Assembly (NCBI GenBank): GCA_029721435.1 | Contig: CM056577.1 | Location: 28,351,719-28,415,718 of the forward strand | Direction of reading: 5' to 3' | Source: Gymnothorax reevesii | Taxonomy: Eukaryota > Chordata > Actinopteri > Anguilliformes > Muraenidae | DNA length: 64,000 nucleotides | In this document: piece by piece, positions 32,629 to 43,409 of the stretch | How the letters are laid out: each line of letters starts with the position of its first letter | Numbering within the stretch: the first letter of the stretch is position 1 | The notes under the pieces: model-generated | What the model saw: the letters and a program-made list of their open reading frames with translations, nothing else | Database searches by the model: none | Told to the model about the DNA's origin: nothing | Program-made: the position numbers and the translations under genes

Positions 32629-32923
32629 AACGTTGGGTTACTTAACGTAATCCCTGGTTCTTTGATAACAGAGTGAGGTGTTTCACTATGGGAATCGCCT
32701 TAGCGTGACCAAGCACGGAAGCTCCAATGACACAACGTCTGTCAGAGACAGACAGGTCGAGGTGTGCTGGGGCCCCGCCCCCTCCTACTACTACAGTCGA
32801 CCTGCCCCTAACAACTCATTCTAGACCGGTTTCTTTTCCGTGTCTATGCGAGGAGGGACGTGATGGTGAAACACCTCACTCGGTTATCAAAGAACCAGGG
32901 ATTACGTTAAGTAACCCAACGTT
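32629..32923. repeat. 58-bp inverted repeat arms of the DIRS terminus
   Basis: The left arm 32629-32686 starts AACGTTGGGTTACTTAACGT. The right arm 32866-32923 is its reverse complement at 57 of 58 positions. The loop is 179 bp. A transcript could fold into a long hairpin. Confidence 0.95.
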
Positions 32924-33027
32924 CTTTTTCTAACTTCGTTCGGTGTTTCACTATGGGAGATATAGACCGCTCCCGGATTGCATAAGTCTGCCGATGCCTC
33001 AAACAATTTAAAGCCCGGCAGTGGCTG

Positions 33028-33381
33028 CTATGCGGACCCTGGCCTGTTTGCCTCTAGCACAGCCTGTGCTACAGATGGCCCTGAGACATCCAGCCTGTAA
33101 AACCTTACGAAAGTGTGGGGCGTAGCCCAACTCGCCGCTGCACAAATGTCCTGTACTGAAACTCCCCTGAACAGGGCCCATGATGTGGCCATGCCCCTAG
33201 TGGAATGAGCCCTTAAACCCTGGGGAGGCTGCAAACCCTTACTCCCATAAGCCAGAGATATAGCCTCCACAATCCAGTGGGACAATCTCTGGCGAGACAA
33301 CGGCTTGCCTTTATGGGGAGTGGCCCAGGACACAAACAGCTGGTCATCTTTCCTGAACCCTGCTGTCCTACTCAGATACAC
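33028..33381 (-). pseudogene. DIRS tyrosine recombinase, C-terminal part
   Basis: The 117-codon frame shows the conserved end of a tyrosine recombinase: AHSTRGMATSWAL (H and R of the catalytic set), then WATPHTFVRFYRLDV with the tyrosine nucleophile in RFYR. Upstream text (PHKGKPLSRQRLSHWI) is also typical of fish DIRS elements. The N-terminal part with the first catalytic Arg is not present before 33390, so this is a fragment. It would have catalysed insertion of circular cDNA. Confidence 0.85.
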
Positions 33382-33390
33382 ATGAAATCC

Positions 33391-33468
33391 AGTATACCCC
33401 CCTAAACTTCGTTGCGGGGGGTATAATAATAAACTTCATTGCGAGGGGTATAATTAACCCTTAAACCA
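33391..33468 (+). repeat. Short tandem pair, about 29 bp unit
   Basis: AAACTTCGTTGCGGGGGGTA at about 33404 is followed by AAACTTCATTGCGAGGGGTA at about 33432, giving two imperfect units. Confidence 0.7.
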
Positions 33469-33661
33469 AGTGTTTCCCAACCCTGCTCCAAGAGGACCCC
33501 TGCCATGCACATTTTATTTATCTACCAGATTTAACAGGCTTGATTGAGTTGATCAGGTCATGAGCGCAGTATTTGATGAGCTGAACTCAGCGTGTTAGAG
33601 CAGGAAAATGCGTAAAATGCGCTGGGCAGCAGTACTGGAAGAGCAGGGTTGAGAAACACTG
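33469..33661. repeat. hAT-like MITE (193 bp)
   Basis: AGTGTTTCCCAACCCTG near 33470 and CAGGGTTGAGAAACACTG at 33644-33661 are inverted repeats. The flanks CCTTAAAC and CCTCAAAC are similar but slightly out of register, so the 8-bp duplication is only suggestive. Confidence 0.65.
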
Positions 33662-34974
33662 CCTCAAACCATGACTGAATTTCCCTTTCAGTCAGTTCAA
33701 AGTTAGAAAAAGCATTTGTTTTTCTATATATTTGGACAGTGTCACAGGCAGATTCTTTACCTGCTGGTTGCAGGTCTTCTCTGAAGCTGCATCCCACTTA
33801 TATTACGCAAAATATTCAAACCCAAGATGCCATGTCTTTGTGGCTGCAGCATTACAACAAATAGAAAATATCTAGATCTTGCACTGTGCATAATTAAAAA
33901 AAACATTTTCTTGTCATTTAGCAGGACATATTTGAGATTTTAGGAAACACTAGGTTCTTCATTAGAATTTAAAATAGCCCAGAAGTTTTCACAGGTTTGA
34001 GTAAAACAGCTGCATTTTAGGTTTACGGGGATAACCCGATATTGATTAAATTTTGACTGAATAACTAAGGCAACAATAAAATAAATTTTTGATGAAAAAC
34101 TTTTGTGCTTATACTAGTATTCTTTATTTAACTCAGTTTCATTTGAAGTGTTGCAAATATGCAAAAATAGAAGGACTCAGGAGGGAAAATACTGTAGCAC
34201 TGTATGTCATTACTTACGTGTCATTTTTACCCTCAAATTTGAGGTCTTCTTGAAATGTTGCTTCATATTATATGATAAAGGAAATGTGAATCATGTATCT
34301 TGATTTTTTTTTTTTTTTTTTGCTGAATATACTGTATATAGGTCATAAGTCTTTTTGAAGGTATGTTGTTACACCTATGATCTGTAGGTAGGTGACACAA
34401 GAAGATTGTACAGCCAAACCAAATTATTTTAACACAGGCGTTATTATACTCAGAGTCCTCAGAATTTATCTGCAGTTTGTCATTTCAACATAATACATAA
34501 TAAAGCCCACAAATGTAGATCTAAATTGTGCAGAGAAGCCGCAGATGACATTGACAGAGAAGCTGACAGAAGGATATGTGCCAGTATAAACATCCTGCTG
34601 TCTGTCACCTCCTTTGGAAGAGTAATTATTCACACCATCTTTCATCCAACAGCAAGTAACCTATTATTAGCAACCCGATACAGAGATACAGACAAACACA
34701 GGAAAGAACTTTTAATGCTCTGTATTTTTTAACGCCCTACTGCCTGTATGCAAAAACCACTAAGACAAAATGGCAGAGATTTTGCCTCAGTTAAAAGTAA
34801 TCTGTAACCTGAAATACTAAGGGGAGAAGATTCTTTGACCTTGAGCTTGACACCATGGGAAAATAATGACTGGGCTGCCATAATATAATTGTGAAACTGT
34901 ATATTATGCTGAAAATGATGAAAAATCAGCGTGATGCAACTCATAAGACACAGGTTTGGTATTACACACCTGTA
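33662..34974. other. Non-coding, AT-rich, nothing recognised
   Basis: A T-run lies at about 34305-34321. No supported gene or element. Confidence 0.5.
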
Positions 34975-35287
34975 ATACAACTTTCTCGTGTCGCAATTGG
35001 TCAGATTCCTCAATGCCCAGATGCTTTAACTCTGTATTAAAGAAGGGATGCTATGCCATGGTGAACAGGCCCCTGTCCCAACTTTTCTGAGACTTGAGAC
35101 CTGTAGCAGCCTTCAAATTTGAAATGAGCTCATTTTATGGATAAAATTGTAAAATTTCTCAGTTTCAACATTTGCTATGTTACCCCTGTTCGATAATAAA
35201 ATACTGGCTCCTGTGATTTGAAAGTCATTGGGTTTTGATTTCATTCGCAATTTACACTTTGTCCCAACTATTTCGGAATTGGGGTTG
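34975..35287. mobile_element. Terminal fragment of a Tc1-like element
   Basis: GGCCCCTGTCCCAACTTTTCTGAGAC near 35070, TCAGTTTCAACATTTGCTATGTT near 35160 and the end GTCCCAACTATTTCGGAATTGGGGTTG followed by TA (35288-35289) match the end region of a very common fish Tc1 family from memory. The family is related to 53500-54345 and 60405-62459, which share the CTGTCCCAGC...TTGCAGGCATCAAAT block. Left limit uncertain. Confidence 0.65.
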
Positions 35288-35306
35288 TAAAAAGATATAT
35301 GAGTTA

Positions 35307-35796
35307 AATTTTTTTTTATTTTTATTTGGCATCTCCAATCCCACCCGAATCAGGAATGCCCAATTGGGGAACTATGTACAAAGCTTGCTCGTATGCGACC
35401 CCTTGCTGCCAACTCAGGATAGTGAGACAGTTCACGGCTCTCCTTTGAAGCACGTGCCTATCTGCCACTGATTCTTATACACTCATTGGTTGAATCTTCG
35501 CAAGTTCAGAACTAGGGCGGAGGATACCCGGACATGACCAACCCAGAGTCTTCCTGACGAGCGCCCGTCTGGCCAACAGGAGGCGCTGGTGCATCGAACA
35601 AAGCTGTTGTTATGTACCCAAATCCGGCAGTCCCTTCCCAATTTGAAACCCTGTAGCGCGATAGCCAATTGTGCGCTACTCTGAAAGGGCTGCCGACCCC
35701 TGCTGGTGGGTACGCCGGGGCTTGAACTCGCGACGTGGTGATCACCTCTGCACTGCAGAGCAGTGCCTTAACCGTGTGAGCCACCCGGCAGCTCAC
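35307..35796 (-). repeat. 490-bp tRNA-derived SINE, copy 3 (full length)
   Basis: Full-length minus-strand copy: A box at 35772-35783 (reverse of CCGTGTGAGCCA), B box at 35717-35729 (reverse of GGGGCTTGAACTC), then the shared body to an A/T-rich tail at 35307. ATGAGTTA flanks it at 35299-35306 and 35797-35804. This copy best defines the family length. Confidence 0.93.
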
Positions 35797-35931
35797 ATGA
35801 GTTACTTTTATGGAAACTTCAATTTATCAATTTAGTGGCGAAACGCGTTACTATGCTTGCTAGCTAGCTAGCTAATTAATTATCCTATTGACTTCAATAG
35901 ACCGCCATATAGAGGCTAACATTTTTCTTTA

Positions 35932-38900
35932 AAGGGGACCTATTTTGCTATATTTCCAAGGTTATATTTTTTTCTTGGACTCCCCTACTCCCCTATCTTG
36001 ATACTCCTGATCGTTCTAAACAGGGTGTGCCCACTTTCTTCTGACTGACCAACTCTGTGGAGGGCGGATCAAGGCGGGAAAGGCAGTTTTTCCGGGTCCG
36101 CATCCTCAGAGTGAAATTGAGTCGCGTCTCCCGAATGAATCGACGGGCATATTCCGCAATCAAACGCAGTACATGTGTATAGATCTAATGAAATTAATTT
36201 GTTCTAATAAATGCAACGGCGAAAGTGGAGTACGCAGTGCGAATGTCTGGCAGCTCAAGCTCAAATTTGTTACCTACGGCTACTATGGTGAGTACACCGC
36301 TGTTTCTACTCTATAGCTAGGATTGAGGGAAAGCTAGAATCCAGCCCATATAGACACATTTGTAACACGGGTCGACAAACCCAAGTGTAGACCGGAGACC
36401 GTAGAAATACGGTTGGTCTGAGTAGAGGGAAACATGAACAGTGAGGAACAGGAAAAAAGTGGACCAACAACTTATAATACAGGCCGAAGAAGTCCACAAG
36501 GACCTGCTGGTTCGTGTGCATAGCTGTGGTGTGTCGTTAAAGTGGAATAACGAGCAGCTTCTGCGCTGGTGTATGATGAAGGGGCGAAAGCTCCAGGCTA
36601 AACGGCCGTTTTGGAAATTGCCCGTGATAATGGTTACTTATTGCGGCAGAATGACCAGCGTTTGCTCGTAGAAAATGGGCGGGATAAGCCACTTTCACAA
36701 TGGACGCGAAACAAATTTTTCCTGCGACAGATTACACTCAAAGTCAATGCATTGTCTTTGCATTTACTTTGAATGTAATCCCTTACACGAAAAATTCGTA
36801 TCACGTCCGGTGTGAAAGCTGCTTAACGCGCCCATAGTGCGTGTATTCGCATCTTTGCATTGACTATCAATGTAGCTAATCTGTCGCGCGAAAAATTTGT
36901 TTTCCATCCAGTGTGAAAGCAGCTTTATAGATAGCACGCGACACCTAGAGAGAGCTCGGTTATGTTATGAACATAATACAGGTTTTGCAGACCGTAAGTT
37001 CTGTTAAATCCTTTGTTATGCCAGACACATTAGCGCTTCTGCATTTCGTGATTGCTTGCACGGTAGAATCAGAGAGCTTGCCCAGATATTTGTAATGGGG
37101 ATCCGGCTGATCCTGGTCATGGATAAGTGAAGGAATCACAAGCAGCCGCTTCAACTGTAGTGGCTACAATCAGGCAACGTTATGATAAAACCACCACATT
37201 GATACTTACCGAAGTAACAAGCATACCGATCAGAATTACTGCATATAAGTTAACCAGGAGCATTTTTAATTAGCATGGCGGCACGCAAACTAACATGCAG
37301 TAGCTGGTAACCGAGCAGTCAAAACCACAGAGACAAACCCTTGCAATACAGATTTTACAGACAGCAAGTTCCGTTACCGTGGACAGTTGTACCGAGCATC
37401 CAAATTGCAAACAAGTATTAAAAGTTAGCTTCAAATGAGGTCAATGTTCACACACCTTCTGTCGAATTTCCCTTGATATTACTCTTCCATATTTAGGACA
37501 CAAACATTAGCAACAGTAACTTGGCTACGTTAGCCGCTGAGCTACAGTCACAATCAACTGGCTATCATGTGAGGTTGGCTTGTGCAGTAAAAGCAACTTA
37601 CAGCTTCCGTGTCGGTGAGTCATGGACAGACGTGACCAATTCAGGCTTTATCTTCAGATATTTTACAAAGCCTGCGTTTGAGGCCAGTTGTTAGTGCTAT
37701 CGTTAGAGGTCCTGCTAGCCACCCGTAAAATGTTAGCTTCACTTACATTATTTGCTATTAAGTCAATTGTGGCTCTGAGCGCTTGATCGATGCAACTGCC
37801 TCAGGTTTGAGAAGCAGCTGAAATGCTTATCTATTGTCGAATTATCCTTCATTGATAAATCTGTTTTTGGTGAAACGCTGAGCACAAACAGCTAATGTTC
37901 CCTTTGGCTGTGGCTGTTTGCTGCCAGCAAACAAAAAAACTACCCACTGATTTCTGGTGGCATCTTCTTTTGGAGGAAAAATATGTGTTTTTCTTTGCAT
38001 CCAAAAGTAAACTGACAAGCAGCTTTGGGAGAGATACTGACAAAATTGCACCTCAAATGATCTGCGGTTCTTCTTTTGTATTTCCAAAAGTGTAGATGCT
38101 ACTAAAGCATAGTATGCTCTACCATTGTTAGTGCCTGCTAGAATAGTTTCCAGTGTGGGCAGGTCCAGTGCCGTGATTGGCTCTGGCTAGGTCTGTACTG
38201 TTGGTAAATTAATAAAAAAACCAAGAACGTTGTCCCGATGAAGAAGCAGACTCCAATGTTCGTAGCAAAAGCAGGAAAAAAATCTATTACACAGTCGGCC
38301 GTGGGAACAACAGCGTGATGCAAAGCTCCAAAATTCCTTCATTTTGTAAGAAACTTTCTCCATGTTTAAAGTACAGACATTTGCATATGATTTCTTTAAT
38401 ATTATCAGAAGTTGTTGCTGATTGGTTCCAGGGTTTACACATTGATAAAAAGCAATACTCTACAATTGGGCCTCTCCTGAACCACCCAACTTAATTGGTT
38501 CAATAGATTCCCAACCCCTGGAAGTGAGCTCCATACGTGGGCATACGGAACCTCCAGCTAAGAGGTGCTAGTGCCTATTGTCCTGTTGGAACTGAAGACA
38601 AACAGAGATTCAAGCTTCAAGTCGCAAATAGGCGATATGTCCTGCCGGACCTGACGGCTTCTCTTTATCTCCTAATACACATTCATTACCCATTGATCAA
38701 ACCGTCTGGCTCACCTCATATTGCAAATACCCAAAAATTCTGTTTCCCAACAGTACTAATTGGATGGCACAACCTAACGTCAGGTTTTGCCCAGATCTCG
38801 CGAAGATCTCGGGAGGAGCTGTTCAGGGAGGAAATCACATTCACAAAATCACGTTCTTGGATTATGGCAAAACTTCTGTATCTGATGTTTAGAAACTTTT

Positions 38901-38979
38901 AAGAGGCTGAGAATGGACAACCAACATTATAACATTACTAATATGTATTAAAAAAAGGATCATCATTATAGGTCCCCTT
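35932..38979. other. About 3 kb bounded by 12-bp inverted repeats, possible non-autonomous DNA transposon
   Basis: AAGGGGACCTAT at 35932 is matched inverted by ATAGGTCCCCTT ending 38979. Ends of this kind are common on fish DNA elements. No transposase frame is seen between them. The interval contains palindromic MITE copies (36689-36927) and otherwise unrecognised sequence. No target duplication is evident, so the boundary call is tentative. Confidence 0.4.
36689..36927. repeat. Palindromic MITE family, one and a half further copies
   Basis: 36689-36825 is a palindromic copy (CACTTTCACAATGGACGCGA ... ACGTCCGGTGTGAAAGCTGC). 36826-36927 adds the second half of another copy, ending CAGTGTGAAAGCAGCTTT. 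Both share ACAAATTTTTC-type words with 30142-30301. Confidence 0.75.
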
Positions 38980-39684
38980 CAATTTTACGTGTAATAAGAC
39001 ACTGACATTTATGGGATAAATAGGATCTCAAATTCGTGAGCCCAAGATATCAAGTATATGAACCTCAACTGTAATTTTAGTTTATTCGTCGGCAAAGGTT
39101 TGGAATAAATGAAAATTACTGTTCGATTCAAAAATTTGATATCTCGGGCTCACTCATTGGAGATCTTTTGCCTTACATTTTTCTGGGGCCTGGAAAATTA
39201 TCTTTGCCCAAAGTACAGAGATCATTGGGCCCCCACCATCCTCTAGGGCCCCTAAAGGTGGTCCTGAATATAGTGGTATTACATGCATGGACATTCCTGA
39301 GGAAAAATGTTTAAATCCTAGGTGACTATTTTCTGAGCCAAGATTCAGTCATCATGTTATTTCACTGCTGAGTTTGGAGCTGCCAGATATTGTTTTGAAT
39401 ATACTGGCATTTGAGAGTAACAGTGATTTCAAATACTCAACTCATATCGTGTTCAGTGGCACACCATTTATTTCCGTCACATCGGAGATCTCAATTAATT
39501 CTCAAACTGTATGCTTCTTCCAAAACAGCGTTTAGAGCAGGAATTAGTTGGAATACACAATCTAGATTGAGAGGACAGCATTGTACAAATTGCTCAAGAT
39601 CCAAGTTCCTTGAAGCAAGTAACAAGTTAATCCTGACAACCTTTGCAGTAACATATTTAGACTTACAATGTAATTCCTATTGCA
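38980..39684. other. Non-coding, nothing recognised
   Basis: A phrase around 39040-39070 (CCCAAGATATCAAGTATATG) recurs inverted near 39125-39150 (AAATTTGATATCTCGGGCTC), which may mark a small inverted-repeat element. No gene. Confidence 0.4.
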
Positions 39685-40670
39685 TATAGTTACAATCAAA
39701 ATGATTCAACTCACGTTGCAAATTAGGTTTACTGGCAAAATTTACGAACTTTCAGTTGTTTGCAATGAACAAATCAAATTCAAACTATTTAAACGGCTCA
39801 ACACAACAAATATTCCAAGTTGCTTCTCCACCACTGATTCATTAGCCTGAAATATTCCAGTTTTGTTTTAACACTCCATGGAACAATATCCCCAAACTTC
39901 TGCGGCAAATTAATATGGTTTTGAGCATATTGGAGCTTGTGCTTTTGGATCAGCTTTGGTGTATGTCTTGGAGTTGGGCATGAAGACGTTCAATGTTTAG
40001 TCTCCGCCCTACTGTGCTAACTGAAACCTCAGCGACTCTTGCCTCAAAGTCTTGCTGCCGGTCTCCTGCAGTCACTCGAGGGTTTCTGACCACCCGTGTC
40101 CTCAGGAATCTGGTGACAGCCATTGATAGCCTCCTCTTTCTGCCACATCCTGGTGCTGCAGTCACTCTTCCTTTAACTCTGAACTTGCAAACTATTCCAA
40201 CTGTATCACTATGAAAATTCAGTGCCTGTGCAACCTTTTTCTACGCTTTTCCTTGTTTGTGCCAAGCAATGATCTCCTTTATTAGGTTTTTATTTTTAAT
40301 TCTTTTGACAGTCATATTTCTAGCTTGTGCAAGTATTTGATGTGTTCTATCTCAAGCAAACTTGATGTAACTAATTAAGCTCGTGATTAGCTGCATTAGG
40401 TGTGCTTGAGACAACACCTGATTTGCAAATGTGCTATTATGACGGAGTCTATTCAGGAGGATGAATTCTGAAACTGCAGCAGTCATTAAAAATGGCCTTT
40501 TATGTTAAATTTGGAGAAACCACTTGTAATATTAGTTGTGTTGAGCTATTTGAAATGTTCTTGTTCAATCTGTTTTTCACAAACTGCTGAAACTTTTTGC
40601 TATTTTGCAAACAATTTTGCTATTAAACCCAATTTGCAATGGGGGTTGAAAAATTCTTATTGCAACTGTG
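39685..40670 (-). mobile_element. Internally deleted Tc1-like element with about 170-bp TIRs
   Basis: The two ends match as inverted repeats over roughly 170 bp with many small differences: TTGCAAATTAGGTTTACTGGC near 39716 against GCTATTAAACCCAATTTGCAA near 40618, and CTCAACACAACAAATATTCCAAGT near 39797 against its inverted partner near 40540. The right end abuts TATATA. Only the transposase N-terminus is present; the catalytic domain is gone. Confidence 0.75.
39950..40315 (-). pseudogene. Tc1-like transposase N-terminal DNA-binding region
   Basis: Read from ATG at 40315 on the minus strand it gives MTVKRIKNKNLIKEII, an in-frame TAG, then a helix-turn-helix-like stretch and a basic linker (GCGRKRRLSM) followed by RNPRVTAGD and SVSTVGRRL. 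This is the layout of the two DNA-binding domains of Tc1 transposases. The DDE catalytic core does not follow. Confidence 0.7.
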
Positions 40671-40722
40671 TATATATATATAGACACCATGCTGTGCAAT
40701 ACCAAAAACATTTTGTATTATG

Positions 40723-41226
40723 CAGTACCAGTCAAAAGTTTAGGCACTCATTGCTCAATCATAGTACTTTGTTTTAGTGAGACTTGAATGGGTTAACTTT
40801 GCTATATAATCTCAAATGCACATGGTACAAGGTAAATGTCCAAAACTTTGGCAATTCTTAACTAAGCCATGCGCCCCAGTGGCACATTGGCTAAGTGCGT
40901 GCACCATCCCTCTCCTGCGGCAACCCGGGTTTGATTTCGGCTTGGGTCATTTGCCGCATGGCTTCCCCAACCTTCCTGTCTTTCTCTGCTTCGCAGCTGT
41001 CAAATAAAGGTGAAAATCTCAAAAAATAATTAGAAAAATTCTTAAATAAGCCATACTTTTCAAAGTCAACAGACAAACCTATTCCTCCTGTTTTCCAACA
41101 ATCGAACTGAAGTCAAATTGTTTTTGGGACTTTTTATTTTTTTTTTGCAAAAAAAGGTGTTTATTTCAGCTTTATCATTTATTGTCGAAAAAAATGTAGG
41201 TGTGTCCAAAGTTTTGATTGGTACTG
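40723..41226. mobile_element. Tc1-type MITE carrying a nested SINE
   Basis: The left end CAGTACCAGTCAAAAGTTTA and the right end, inverted CAGTACCAATCAAAACTTTG, are the familiar ends of a Tc1 family. TA follows the right end; the left flank reads TG. The 504-bp interior contains no transposase and is interrupted by the SINE at 40871-41036. Confidence 0.85.
40871..41036 (+). repeat. tRNA-derived SINE with 18-bp TSD
   Basis: A box TGGCTAAGTGCG (40888-40899) and B box GGGTTTGATTTCGG (40927-40940) lie in a 166-bp unit ending CAAATAAAGGTGAAAA and an A-rich tail. Flanks are AATTCTTAACTAAGCCAT (40853-40870) and AATTCTTAAATAAGCCAT (41037-41054), one mismatch in 18. This is a fish SINE type distinct from the 490-bp family. 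Confidence 0.93.
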
Positions 41227-42930
41227 TAATTAAAATAGTAAATTTGACTTTCATTGAAATTGACACCTAAATCCTTTTTACCCCCAAGCATGGCACCTGG
41301 TCACCACCTGTGGTTTATCCATCAGTTACACCTCAGCATTATTACCTTTTGACTAAAAGAACTCAAAGAAAAAAAATGTTCAGACATTAAAAACATTGAT
41401 TAGTGAATTTAAGGCTGATTTCAGTGAGAAAATCTGAAATTTGTTGCATTTGGCTACTAAAGTGAGCCCTTGGCAGGTGAACCACAATATACACATGCAT
41501 TCAAAAGCCCCTTCCTGCACATAGCCAAAACTGTTGATACGCACATTATTCATACAGCAAGCTCCTTAATCAAGAGTTATAAATGAGCCGGGGTGTCCAG
41601 GTATGTCAGAAAAGAGCCAGAGAGTGTGCAGATTTTTGTTGTAACTCAGCACTAACATCCTAATCTTACTCATCATTGCGCTGTTACAAGACCACGATAA
41701 GTTAATTAGTTGAAACAGGTGTCTTCGCGTCAGGCTAACACAAAAATAAACAATCCCACTGGCTCTTCCTTTGGATAAGGCTCGACACTCTAATTAGTGT
41801 TTACTGGTCATGCCTCCAGACAGCCAGCGAATTCACCAGATCTCCCTCCCCACTATTGTGCAGGCCTTGAGATAAACAAGAACATTACAGGAACGTTATA
41901 AAATGGTTTTAATTTCTGTAAGATGTCATTCATAAATGAGGAAAAAATAATTTCTCTTCTAATGAAAAAAGATATTATAAGTATGATCTGGGAACGAAAT
42001 TACATAGAAAGCTTCATGTCCACTTGAAATCATATGACATTTCTGACTGCTAACACTACGTGATGATTGTCTTTTTTTTTTTAACTTGATGGGCAGAAAT
42101 GTTGGGAACAACTGTTTCTGCTCAGTGGCTTTCAGAGGCGGTGACCAAAGAAAAATTCTGCACACACTCTTGTCTTGTGGGGAGAAATGACGAGCCATTT
42201 GACTGGAACAGCGAACAGTGAGTATGCTGCCCTACACGCGGTTGCGGAGCTAAATTGATATTCGCGGACGTGTGCCCATCAATCATCTGTGGAGGAGGTA
42301 AACGCAGACTGAGCTGCCCTCATTTCCACTGTGGATATTCTTTGTTAGCGCATGCTGCGCTAGCACATTGACTGACACTGACTGCACAGCGCAACTCTTA
42401 CTTCCAGGCTTCAGTGTAGCGCAATGTGCGAAGCAGGGGTAAGAGTTAGTGAGCGAGAGGGAGAGACAAAGAGTGTGTTTTAAGCTGTCAAACCTCCCCA
42501 GTGACGGATGAATGTTTGCTTTGGAAGAGAAAGCAGCAGAGAAATGACCGCAGGCAGCTGTGTGATGAGCGTTAAGCTCAGCCCTACCCCTTTTACCCTT
42601 TCTCAACAACACTTTCTATTCCTCTCTTTATTTCCTCCCCTCTCCCTCACTCTCACCACTTTCTATTTGTGTCTTTAATTCCTTCTTTGTCTCCCTTTCA
42701 TTCTCTTTGCCCCATCCTCACACCGCTTTCAATTCCTGCTTCTACCTCCTTCTCTTTCTCTCCATTTCTCTCTCACACACTTTCTCTCCCACTCTCACAC
42801 CTCTCATTTTCTCTTTCTCTCCATTTTAGTTCCTCCCTCCCTCTTTCCTTTTCCTGTCTGAGACACTAGGAATAATACCTTTATTTGTGATTTAGTTACC
42901 TCTGAGGCCAGGTACGGCACCACAGGGCTA
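41227..42930. other. Non-coding, ending in a pyrimidine-rich tract
   Basis: No gene. About 42600-42850 is strongly C/T-rich (CTCTC, TCTCTCC words); the serine/leucine-rich frame there is low complexity. The part before 42400 shows nothing recognisable. Confidence 0.5.
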
Positions 42931-43409
42931 AAGAAAACACTAGAGTGGACAACGTCATTGGCTGAACCAACGGGAATATGTGAGACGCGGCAGCCATTTT
43001 GTGCAGGGAATCGGCGGGGGAATTGTGCAATCGAATGCTGTACATGTGTATATGTGACTAGATAAAATTTTATGAAAAACACTGGACTGGTGACACATCA
43101 ACCGACAAGCATGATCATTATTTAATACATTATTAATTTGTTTACGGGTGATTGTTGTCAGGAAATTCTTAGTTGTTCGTCAAAATTGAGGACTAGCATG
43201 TTTGTAGTGCATTTTCTTCAGCTCTGAGGTAGGCCTAGTCTGTGGGGCGGGGAGGGGGGTTGTAAATGCAGTCTGTATGTAGCCCAGTATTGTGCTCTCG
43301 GTATTTATTTACTGCATTCATTTTACACGTATTTACTTTTATTAACTCATTGACAAGTATTAATTAAAAAAAATTTACTTTTAATTAGCTGTAAATATAT
43401 ATAGTTTTA

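Larger units (their letters stand above)
32629..33390 (-). mobile_element. DIRS-type retrotransposon, 3' portion
   Basis: A tyrosine recombinase C-terminus (minus strand, 33381-33028) is followed downstream by a 58-bp inverted repeat pair (32629-32686 and 32866-32923, one mismatch). A direct repeat of GGTGTTTCACTATGGGA lies at about 32677-32693 and 32943-32959. Recombinase next to inverted and split terminal repeats is the DIRS arrangement, in which the element integrates without a DDE integrase. RT, RNase H and the 5' end are missing; the copy breaks near 33390. Confidence 0.85.

Noticed and set aside
42669..42869. Ser/Leu-rich frame
   Set aside because: Low-complexity translation of a pyrimidine-rich tract.
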